From: Bacteroidota bacterium
GTDB taxonomy: Bacteria > Bacteroidota > Bacteroidia > Bacteroidales > Paludibacteraceae
Direction: 5' to 3'
Assembly: GCA_021804525.1 (NCBI GenBank)
Contig: JAJZHJ010000061.1
Coordinates: forward strand, 1 to 7,332
DNA length: 7,332 bases
The position numbers and the translations under genes are program-made. Under the pieces are notes generated by a model. That model searched no databases. It had not been told where the DNA came from and saw nothing but the letters and a program-made list of their open reading frames with translations. This document shows positions 1 to 5,382 of this stretch, one piece after another; within the stretch, counting starts at the first letter, position 1, and every line of letters begins with the position of its first letter.

Positions 1-1016
1 AAGAACATAACGCTAATGGGCACTTTTGCCATGCCGAACGAAATGTCGGAACGGAATACCGGCATTTTCACCGTTGTCGTAATTGGGCTGAAAATTGCAA
101 AGAGAAGTAGTATCATTGCTAATGAAGCAGCAAACGTAAGCATGGCTTTTGTGGAAATGGTTGCACCCACCGATGCTCCGGTCAAACGGCCTAATAACAT
201 CAAGAACCAATATGTACCAACCACAGTTCCGGCAATGGTAGCATTAATATTCAATCCTCCAAGTGACGTGTTGGTTGTCATAAAAAGGTTTGTGAAGTTT
301 GGAATACCTACTTCAACGCCTACATACACGAAAATAGCTATTGCACCTAAAATGAAATGCCGGAATGAAAGTGCGCTATGTTTGTGTTTTATTTTTGCTT
401 TTTCTTTGCTTACCATATGAGGTTCAGGTATTTGCATAAAGAATAACACGAGAAAAGCTAAAGCGAAAATCCCCATTGCAATGAAGAGAGCCGGGTTTGC
501 ATCGCTAATGTTTGCTTTGGCGACATTTCCAATCAGATAACCGACAAGCACAGGAACAATGGTTGCGCCGATGGAGTTGATGGAACCTCCGAATTGAATT
601 AATTGATTCCCTTTTTTGCCACCACCGCCAAGAGTGTTGAGCATTGGGTTAACAACTGTATTCAACATACACATGGAGAATCCTGAAACAAAAGCGCCCG
701 TAAGATACACGGCAAAATTCCCTAATTGCCCCGAAAGGAATTGAATTGCCACGCCGGTGATACCGACAACAATAGCAGCCAACGCGGTTTTTTTATAACC
801 TATTCTTTCAAGTAATAAGCCGGCTGGAATTCCCATGAATGCATACGCAATAAAGTTGGCGGCATTTCCTAATGAAGACATGAAATTGGATGCACCAAAT
901 TGATTTTTTACAATAACTCCCAATGGATTTGGTAGTCCTGTTACAAAGGAGATCATAAAGAAGAGAGCAAACATCATTGCGATAGGCAATGCATAACTTT
1001 TCTGTTTTGTGTTCAT
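1..1016 (-). CDS. FucP/GluP-like MFS sugar permease, partial (C-terminus beyond left edge)
   Basis: Inner-membrane secondary transporter of the major facilitator superfamily, closest by eye to the FucP/GluP sugar:proton symporter group. The open frame starts at ATG 1016-1014 and runs off the window without a stop, giving 338 residues of a family usually about 390-440 long. Visible features are a hydrophobic first helix (about 10-28), a motif-A-like loop R-I-G-Y-K-K (71-76), a segment V-N-P-M-L-N-T-L-G (122-130) followed by G-N-Q-L-I-Q-F-G-G-S-I-N-S (136-148), which matches the conserved N/Q-rich region of FucP homologues, a basic central loop rich in Lys and His (about 204-220), and the second-half motif G-R-L-T-G (276-280). 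The substrate cannot be named: no sugar kinase, isomerase or hydrolase is adjacent. It lies 112 bases downstream of pssA on the same strand and has a candidate promoter of its own. Family is confident; substrate unknown. Confidence 0.9.
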   Translation of the reverse strand, partial: MNTKQKSYALPIAMMFALFFMISFVTGLPNPLGVIVKNQFGASNFMSSLGNAANFIAYAFMGIPAGLLLERIGYKKTALAAIVVGITGVAIQFLSGQLGNFAVYLTGAFVSGFSMCMLNTVVNPMLNTLGGGGKKGNQLIQFGGSINSIGATIVPVLVGYLIGNVAKANISDANPALFIAMGIFALAFLVLFFMQIPEPHMVSKEKAKIKHKHSALSFRHFILGAIAIFVYVGVEVGIPNFTNLFMTTNTSLGGLNINATIAGTVVGTYWFLMLLGRLTGASVGATISTKAMLTFAASLAMILLLFAIFSPITTTVKMPVFRSDISFGMAKVPISVMF

Positions 1017-1066
1017 AGAGATTTTAGTTTACAATATTAATAATGTTGGAAGATTGATTTCGGCGC

Positions 1067-1097
1067 TAAAAGTACACTTTTTTTTTTATAACCCGAA
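1067..1097 (-). promoter_or_regulatory. Candidate Bacteroidota-type promoter for the MFS permease, with A10 tract in the spacer
   Basis: On the minus strand, TACTTTTA (1074-1067) matches TAnnTTTG at seven of eight positions. A weak -33-like TTCG (1097-1094) lies 19 bases upstream, the usual spacing for the Bacteroidota housekeeping sigma factor. The spacer contains a run of ten A (1087-1078). The predicted transcript would begin near 1060, giving a leader of about 44 bases. The -33 element is poor, so this is tentative. No hairpin-plus-U-run terminator for pssA is visible in 1017-1128, so read-through from pssA is also possible. Confidence 0.4.
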
Positions 1098-1128
1098 TAG
1101 CGTAACATGATTTGCAGAGGCTATCATC

Positions 1129-1842
1129 CTATTGTTTCTTGCGGTAAAAAGCCACGATTGAAAAACCAATGTACAGTACAATGACAATGGCTAAAGAGCC
1201 TGCGTTGAATCGCGAACTGATTAACACAAGCGAAGCAATAATCAAGTAAATATACCTTGTCCGGTTGTCTTTCCATTTCCAACTTTTCATTTTCAACGAA
1301 AACATGGGAATTTCGGCCAATAACAAATAACAAAACACGGCAACGAGAACTAATACAAATTTCCAGTGCAACGAAGTGAACAGATTACTTGTCGCCACCA
1401 CAAATGATGCCCAGAAAATAGCATTAGCAGGCGTAGGAAGGCCAATAAAGATGGCTCCTTGTCGTTCGTCAATATTGAATTTTGCTAACCGTAAAGCAGA
1501 AAAGACTGCAATCAGAAAGGCAAAATAGCTCAGGAAGTGCCATGCAACCGGAAAATTATCGGACATGACTGAAAAGACCATTGCTGAAGGCGCTACACCA
1601 AAACTTACGATGTCAGCTAAAGAGTCCAACTCTTTACCAACAGGAGAATAAGCATGTAGCATCCTGGCTGCAAAGCCATCGAAAAAATCAAGCACAGCCG
1701 CTATTATAATGAAAGTGGCTGCCACGTCATATTGTCCGTTGAAGCCGGCATAAATTGCTATACATCCTGCAAATAAATTACCGCTAGTGATGGTGTTCGG
1801 AATCTGTTTTTTGATGTTCTGTAGGATAGTTGTTGAGTTCAT
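1129..1842 (-). CDS. pssA: CDP-diacylglycerol--serine O-phosphatidyltransferase (phosphatidylserine synthase)
   Basis: Integral membrane enzyme that transfers the phosphatidyl group of CDP-diacylglycerol to L-serine, giving phosphatidylserine and CMP, the step before phosphatidylethanolamine. The CDP-alcohol phosphatidyltransferase signature is complete: D52-x2-D55-G56-x2-A59-R60-x8-G69-x3-D73-x3-D77, whose aspartates bind the metal and the CDP group. The motifs A-L-R-L-A-K-F-N (116-123) and G-L-P-T-P-A-N-A (134-141) are typical of the membrane-bound type II PssA rather than the E. coli type. Several hydrophobic helices follow, and the protein ends in a basic tail. I chose ATG 1842-1840 (237 residues) because family members begin just before the I-P-N-T-I-T segment (here 14-19). 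The frame extends upstream to a TTG at 1938 inside the end of thyA, but the extra 32 residues are not family-like. It follows thyA by 85 bases on the same strand and is probably co-transcribed. No psd is in view. Confidence 0.93.
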   Translation of the reverse strand: MNSTTILQNIKKQIPNTITSGNLFAGCIAIYAGFNGQYDVAATFIIIAAVLDFFDGFAARMLHAYSPVGKELDSLADIVSFGVAPSAMVFSVMSDNFPVAWHFLSYFAFLIAVFSALRLAKFNIDERQGAIFIGLPTPANAIFWASFVVATSNLFTSLHWKFVLVLVAVFCYLLLAEIPMFSLKMKSWKWKDNRTRYIYLIIASLVLISSRFNAGSLAIVIVLYIGFSIVAFYRKKQ

Positions 1843-1927
1843 TGTCTGTCTTTTTATTGAGAGTTGGTGGTTTGTCTTTTTTCTTAAGTCTTTGTATAAT
1901 AGTATTACAGCGTTATTGAAATGATCA

Positions 1928-2722
1928 TTAAACGGCAATTTCCCCTCTAATATGAGGGTGTGGATTGTATCCTTCGATTATAATATCGTCGAACACAAAG
2001 TCAAAAAGATTCGTTTTTTCGGGATTGAGTTTTAGTTTTGGTAAAGCCCTCGGATCGCGCGTTAATTGTAGTTTCACTTGATCCAAATGATTTGTGTAAA
2101 TGTGAGCATCGCCCAATGTGTGTACAAAATCGCCTGCTTTCAGTCCGGTGGCTTGTGCCATCATTTCTAACAGAAGAGCATAAGAGGCAATGTTGAATGG
2201 AACGCCAAGAAATATATCAGCACTGCGTTGATACAGTTGCAAGCTCAATTTGCCATTGGCGACATAGAACTGAAAGAAGGCATGGCAAGGTGGTAGGTGC
2301 ATTTTGCGTAGATCGGCCACGTTCCATGCACTGACAATGATGCGTCGAGAGTCTGGATTGTGCTTGATCGTTTCAATGGCTTGGCTGATTTGATCAATAT
2401 GTCCGCCGTCATAGTCAGGCCACGAGCGCCATTGGTAGCCGTAGATAGGGCCTAATTCTCCTTTTTCATCTGCCCATTCGTTCCATATCCGTACTCCGTT
2501 TTGTTGCAAATAATGAACGTTTGTCTCTCCACGCAGAAACCAAAGTAATTCGTGAATAATCGACTTTGTATGCAATTGTTTAGTGGTAAGCAGCGGAAAT
2601 CCATCTTCTAACCGAAACCGCATTTGATAGCCAAATACGCTCAGTGTACCGGTGCCGGTGCGGTCTTCTTTATGAACTCCTTCGTTCAGTACGTGTTGAA
2701 GTAAATCGAGATATTGTCGCAT
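1928..2722 (-). CDS. thyA: Thymidylate synthase
   Basis: Cytosolic homodimeric enzyme that methylates dUMP to dTMP using 5,10-methylenetetrahydrofolate, releasing dihydrofolate. At 264 residues it has exactly the E. coli length, and key residues fall at the same numbers: R21 in E-D-R-T-G-T-G, the R126-R127 pair that contacts the dUMP phosphate of the partner subunit, and the catalytic nucleophile C146 in [10 protein letters not shown]. The segment [20 protein letters not shown] is the classical signature, and G-D-A-H-I-Y-T-N-H and a conserved C-terminus are also present. No truncation or frameshift is seen. ATG 2722-2720 gives the canonical N-terminus. The usual partner folA (dihydrofolate reductase) does not follow; pssA does. 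Expression is probably from the TACCTTTG element about 80 bases upstream, with a leader that can fold into a long hairpin. Confidence 0.98.
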   Translation of the reverse strand: MRQYLDLLQHVLNEGVHKEDRTGTGTLSVFGYQMRFRLEDGFPLLTTKQLHTKSIIHELLWFLRGETNVHYLQQNGVRIWNEWADEKGELGPIYGYQWRSWPDYDGGHIDQISQAIETIKHNPDSRRIIVSAWNVADLRKMHLPPCHAFFQFYVANGKLSLQLYQRSADIFLGVPFNIASYALLLEMMAQATGLKAGDFVHTLGDAHIYTNHLDQVKLQLTRDPRALPKLKLNPEKTNLFDFVFDDIIIEGYNPHPHIRGEIAV

Positions 2723-2730
2723 AAGATAGT

Positions 2731-2797
2731 AATGAATAGGTTGTTTTTCAACTCGTTTATAGACAGCTGATTGAAAAATGAGTTGGAATCATTCATT
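2731..2797 (-). repeat. Nested inverted repeat: stem-loop in the thyA 5' leader
   Basis: Two nested pairs of complementary arms lie just before thyA. The outer arms AATGAAT (2731-2737) and ATTCATT (2791-2797) match perfectly. The inner arms CAACTCGTTT (2749-2758) and AAATGAGTTG (2776-2785) match at nine of ten positions and can be extended outward to 2746 and 2788 with one more mismatch. As minus-strand RNA this is one long interrupted stem with a 17-base apical loop (2759-2775), ending 8 bases before the thyA ATG. The predicted transcription start (about 2798) coincides with the 5' edge of the structure. There is no U-run, so it is not an intrinsic terminator. A role in mRNA stability or in access to the start codon is inference. 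Confidence 0.45.
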
Positions 2798-2803
2798 TTT
2801 TTA

Positions 2804-2837
2804 CAAAGGTATAATTTTTTACGAATTATACGAGAAA
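2804..2837 (-). promoter_or_regulatory. Predicted thyA(-pssA) promoter, Bacteroidota -33/-7 type
   Basis: TACCTTTG on the minus strand (2811-2804) is a perfect match to the TAnnTTTG -7 consensus of Bacteroidota. A -33-like TTTC (2837-2834) lies 22 bases upstream, one mismatch from TTTG and slightly farther than the usual 19-21. Transcription would start near 2798, about 75 bases before the thyA ATG. No other equally good element lies between here and thyA. Confidence 0.55.
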
Positions 2838-2851
2838 TACTTTACAGTATT
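2810..2851. repeat. Two adjacent AT-rich dyads between the divergent genes
   Basis: TATAATT (2810-2816) and AATTATA (2824-2830) form a perfect 7-base inverted repeat around a 7-base centre, directly abutting the thyA -7 element. Six bases on, AATACT (2836-2841) and AGTATT (2846-2851) form a 6-base inverted repeat around TTAC, overlapping the thyA -33 region and lying about 40 bases before the -7 element of the plus-strand gene. Their position is where a repressor or activator of either gene could bind. In DNA this AT-rich, such short dyads also arise by chance, and I recognise no known operator consensus. Confidence 0.25.
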
Positions 2852-2889
2852 ATTGCATGCCATTTTTTCTTCTATTGATGAATAATGCC

Positions 2890-2897
2890 TACTTTTG
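2890..2897 (+). promoter_or_regulatory. Bacteroidota -7 element immediately before the binding-protein gene
   Basis: TACTTTTG (2890-2897) matches TAnnTTTG perfectly and continues as CAC, a frequent context in this phylum. No convincing TTTG lies 19-21 bases upstream; that stretch (about 2863-2870) is a T-rich run. If used, transcription would start near 2902, only a few bases before ATG 2906, so the mRNA would be nearly leaderless. This also argues against the in-frame ATG at 2885, which lies upstream of the element. Confidence 0.45.
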
Positions 2898-2905
2898 CAC
2901 TTGTT

Positions 2906-4072
2906 ATGAAACGATATTCTTGGTCTTGTTGTTTATCTTCATTTATTCTTTTGTTGTGGATTGGGTTATTCTCAACTGTGCTGTTTTCGTGCCATCCGCA
3001 CCCCGTGCAGTCTGAAAAGCCGTTGCGCCCAGACTCCTCCGCCGTGATTAGGTATGCACATGGATTTGCCATCGATTATTTTCGGCATTACTCACGCTTG
3101 ACTGTCTATAATCCTTGGAAAAAGGGTGATATTTCTGCTGTTTATTATTTGATTCCTCACCCAGGAGTTGCAACTCCTGATCCAAAATCGACCATCGTCG
3201 TCCCTTTACATTCCATGGCTGCAACGTCATGTACGCATGTCGCATTTCTCGAGGCATTGCACGAATTGTCGACGCTCAAAGGTATGGCATCGCCGCAATT
3301 GGTTTATAGCGGTGCTTTTCGTCAACTCGATGCTGAAGGGAAAATTCTTGATTTAGGCGATCCTTTTCATCTGAATGTGGAAAAAACGATGGAGCTTCAG
3401 CCGCAAATGGTGATGATGACCAATTATAATCAGGTAAATACCGCTGCTGATCAATTGGTTCAGGCTGGTATTCCGGTTGTGTTCAACGATGAGTGGATGG
3501 AGTCAACCCCTTTAGGAAGAGCAGAATGGATTAAGTTTGTTGCTGTTTTTTATAACAAGGAAAAATTAGCGGACTCTCTTTTTCAGAATATGACCATTCG
3601 TTACCTTGCATTGAAGCAGCTGGCGCGACAAGCTTCCACCCATCCTTCTATTTTGGTGGGGAATAGTTTCAAAGGCACTTGGTACATGCCGAGCGGCACA
3701 GGTTTTATGGGTCATCTGTTGGCTGATGCACAATGTTCGTATTATTTTTGTAATGATACAACGATTGGAAGCATTCCTGTGAACTTTGAGCAGGCGTTAC
3801 AATATTTCCGTAATGCTACTATATGGCTAAATTGTTCGGCCTTGAATTTGACGGCACTTCAAAATAGTGATTCACGTTATCGGCTCTTTAAATCCTTTCA
3901 AAACCAGCAAGTTTACAGCTTGAATGGACGTGTGACACCAAATGGAGGCAATGATTTTTGGGAAGGTGGTGTTGTGCATCCTGATGTTTTGCTTCGCGAT
4001 TATATTCGAGTGCTGCATCCTGAATTGCTTTCTAATCAGCCGTTAGTATATTTGATGAAAATGACAAAATAA
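2906..4072 (+). CDS. Periplasmic substrate-binding lipoprotein of an iron-chelate/cobalamin/haem-type ABC importer (FepB/BtuF-like)
   Basis: Predicted lipid-anchored periplasmic receptor that hands a ligand to an ABC importer; relatives in this fold (helical-backbone metal receptors, COG0614-like) bind ferric siderophores, haem or cobalamin. With ATG 2906 the protein has 388 residues. It begins with a signal peptide (K2, R3, then a hydrophobic core about 10-27) and a lipobox L-F-S-C with lipidation at C29. The N-lobe spans roughly 95-195, including a conserved V-V-P-L-H-S-M-A-A-T-S stretch (98-108) and the segment A-G-I-P-V-V-F-N-D-E-W-M (187-198). A long linking helix runs about 205-240. The C-lobe ends in F-W-E-G-G-V-V-H-P-D (351-360) and R-V-L-H-P-E-L (368-374), typical of Bacteroidota members. 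The exact ligand cannot be read from sequence. An in-frame ATG at 2885 would add seven residues before the signal peptide and is less likely. Its stop overlaps the next gene's start (TAATG). No FecCD permease or ATPase gene is in the window. Confidence 0.87.
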   Translation: MKRYSWSCCLSSFILLLWIGLFSTVLFSCHPHPVQSEKPLRPDSSAVIRYAHGFAIDYFRHYSRLTVYNPWKKGDISAVYYLIPHPGVATPDPKSTIVVPLHSMAATSCTHVAFLEALHELSTLKGMASPQLVYSGAFRQLDAEGKILDLGDPFHLNVEKTMELQPQMVMMTNYNQVNTAADQLVQAGIPVVFNDEWMESTPLGRAEWIKFVAVFYNKEKLADSLFQNMTIRYLALKQLARQASTHPSILVGNSFKGTWYMPSGTGFMGHLLADAQCSYYFCNDTTIGSIPVNFEQALQYFRNATIWLNCSALNLTALQNSDSRYRLFKSFQNQQVYSLNGRVTPNGGNDFWEGGVVHPDVLLRDYIRVLHPELLSNQPLVYLMKMTK

Positions 4073-4557
4073 TGGAAAAAGTGGAAATCCAAATTGATAT
4101 TGAAGAACGAAGGCGTCGAGCTGTTGAATATTTTATACAAGGATATAATTGTGCTCAATCGGTTTTGCTGGCTTATACTGATGTTTTCGACTTAGACTCT
4201 GAGTTGGCAAAACGAATTGGAGGCTCTTTTGGTGGCGGCATGGGGCGTTTACGTGAGGTGTGTGGTGCCGTAACGGGTATGTTTGCGATATTGGGATTGC
4301 ATTATTCGGCTGTTAATCCTGATGAGAAAGCGGTGAAGACAGCCAATTATGCAGCGGTTCAGCGAACGGCAAAGGCTTTTAAAGATCAGTTTGGTACCAT
4401 AAATTGTCGTGAGTTGTTGGGTATTAAGCGTCAGAAAGAGTCGTATGTTCCATCCGATCGTACAGCGGCATATTATGCCACGCGTCCTTGTGCGCGTTTT
4501 GTGGGCGAAGCGGCTGCCATTGTAGGGCGCGAATTGCAAGCCGGCCAATTGTTGTAA
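4072..4557 (+). CDS. C_GCAxxG_C_C family small four-cysteine putative redox protein
   Basis: A 161-residue, probably cytoplasmic protein (no signal peptide or membrane helix) of the C_GCAxxG_C_C family (TIGR01909/PF09719). The four family cysteines are all present: C27 in G-Y-N-C-A-Q-S, C64 in the hallmark C-G-A-V-T-G (64-69) preceded by G-G-G-M-G-R-L-R-E-V, C112 in I-N-C-R-E-L-L-G, and C140 in R-P-C-A-R-F-V. The family is described as probably redox-active and is often found beside transporter genes; its reaction is not established. Here its ATG shares one base with the stop of the binding-protein gene, so translation is probably coupled. The N-terminus is charged (E-E-R-R-R-R, 11-16). It ends with tandem TAA stops. 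A thiol-based role linked to handling of the imported ligand, such as metal or corrinoid reduction, is inference only. Confidence 0.92.
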   Translation: MEKVEIQIDIEERRRRAVEYFIQGYNCAQSVLLAYTDVFDLDSELAKRIGGSFGGGMGRLREVCGAVTGMFAILGLHYSAVNPDEKAVKTANYAAVQRTAKAFKDQFGTINCRELLGIKRQKESYVPSDRTAAYYATRPCARFVGEAAAIVGRELQAGQLL

Positions 4558-4598
4558 TAATTTTCTGGTATTGCCAACAATCAACCTGCCATTATTTC

Positions 4599-5378
4599 TT
4601 ATGGTACAATAATACTCTTTTTTCGCACCGAACAAGCGCTGAAATATCCCAATGCTCCGTTTGAGATGTTCGAAGGTGGATTGGCAGGTGAAGCTGATTG
4701 TCGTTCATTGAGAGATGCGGCGTGAAAAAAGGTATAATTATTTTTGTCGATAGACTCCAGCCAAATAGTTAGTTTGTAGCCTGGTACCAAAGTAGTGTCA
4801 CTTTCCATTATATCATATGTCACCTTTTCTCCATTGGTCAGCATGTCGTCAGTAGTATGAAAATCAGGCTGCTGTTTTTGATTTATAAATTCAATCAGGC
4901 GGTAATAATTCGTGATGTTGGCTGGATCGGTATATTCAACGGATATCTGCTTGTCTTTTGCAAACCAACTATTCTGCACAAACAAGGAATCGATTGTCAC
5001 AGCCGAAGGCATGGTCGAACTTGCCGTATAGGTTTGATTGGCGGTTCGAACGGAAAGCGTATAAGTTCGTCCCGCAACACCTTGCAATGAGGAGGTAATA
5101 TACGTTCCGGGATAGATTTCTGCAAGTGTTTCACTGTTTCCTGCATTATCGCTAATGACCACGTTTGCGCCTGAAACGGGAGGAAATACATTGGTCGAAT
5201 CAAAGTTTACCGACTTTGAAATGCGGACTGTGTCAGGCCCAGGCTGATCGTAAACGTTGCCTTGAATTACTATTTGGGACGAGGCATTGTTCAACTTCAG
5301 ATCAATTACCTTTTGGCATGAGAAAAGTAAACCCGATAAAGCAACCGCACAAAGCACTATTATTTTATTCTTTCTCAT
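4599..5378 (-). CDS. DUF4249 domain-containing lipoprotein, partner of the TonB-dependent receptor
   Basis: A 259-residue predicted lipoprotein of the DUF4249 family, known almost only from Bacteroidota and typically encoded directly after a TonB-dependent receptor; its molecular role is unknown. The signal peptide has R2, K3 and K5, a hydrophobic core (6-19) and lipobox L-F-S-C with lipidation at C21. After it comes a beta-rich N-terminal part, I-V-I-Q-G-N-V (36-42) to about 130, resembling a carboxypeptidase-regulatory or Ig-like fold with the Y-P-G-T-Y (89-93) turn. The C-terminal part closes with N-G-A-L-G-Y-F-S-A (240-248), a recognisable family ending. I chose ATG 5378-5376 because it precedes the signal peptide; the frame extends to 5471 but that lies inside the receptor gene. 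It begins four bases after the receptor stop, so the two are one transcriptional unit. No Shine-Dalgarno sequence is visible. Confidence 0.88.
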   Translation of the reverse strand: MRKNKIIVLCAVALSGLLFSCQKVIDLKLNNASSQIVIQGNVYDQPGPDTVRISKSVNFDSTNVFPPVSGANVVISDNAGNSETLAEIYPGTYITSSLQGVAGRTYTLSVRTANQTYTASSTMPSAVTIDSLFVQNSWFAKDKQISVEYTDPANITNYYRLIEFINQKQQPDFHTTDDMLTNGEKVTYDIMESDTTLVPGYKLTIWLESIDKNNYTFFHAASLNERQSASPANPPSNISNGALGYFSACSVRKKSIIVP

Positions 5379-5382
5379 TGGG

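Noticed and set aside
16..420. Plus-strand open frame of 134 codons opposite the permease gene
   Set aside because: It is antisense to a well-supported transporter frame, has no family resemblance and no promoter; it is a shadow of that gene.
1017..1128. Small gene, RNA or terminator in the pssA-permease gap
   Set aside because: No open frame with a plausible start, no stem followed by a U-run in the minus direction, and no tRNA-like structure; only the candidate promoter is seen.
1848..1893. Three copies of GTCTTT (1848, 1874, 1888) between thyA and pssA
   Set aside because: Hexamers at irregular spacing in T-rich sequence; not convincing as a repeat array or binding sites.
1840..1938. Longer pssA start reaching into thyA
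   Set aside because: The upstream start is a TTG and the extra 32 residues do not look like the family, which begins just before the I-P-N-T segment.
3734..3751. C-x4-C pair (C277, C282) in the binding protein as a possible redox or metal site
   Set aside because: The two cysteines are in a loop that looks variable in the family and no other ligand residues cluster with them; a plain disulfide or free thiols are equally likely.
4249..4635. Minus-strand frame of 128 codons across the end of the four-cysteine gene
   Set aside because: Antisense to a gene with all four family cysteines; its translation has no recognisable motif.
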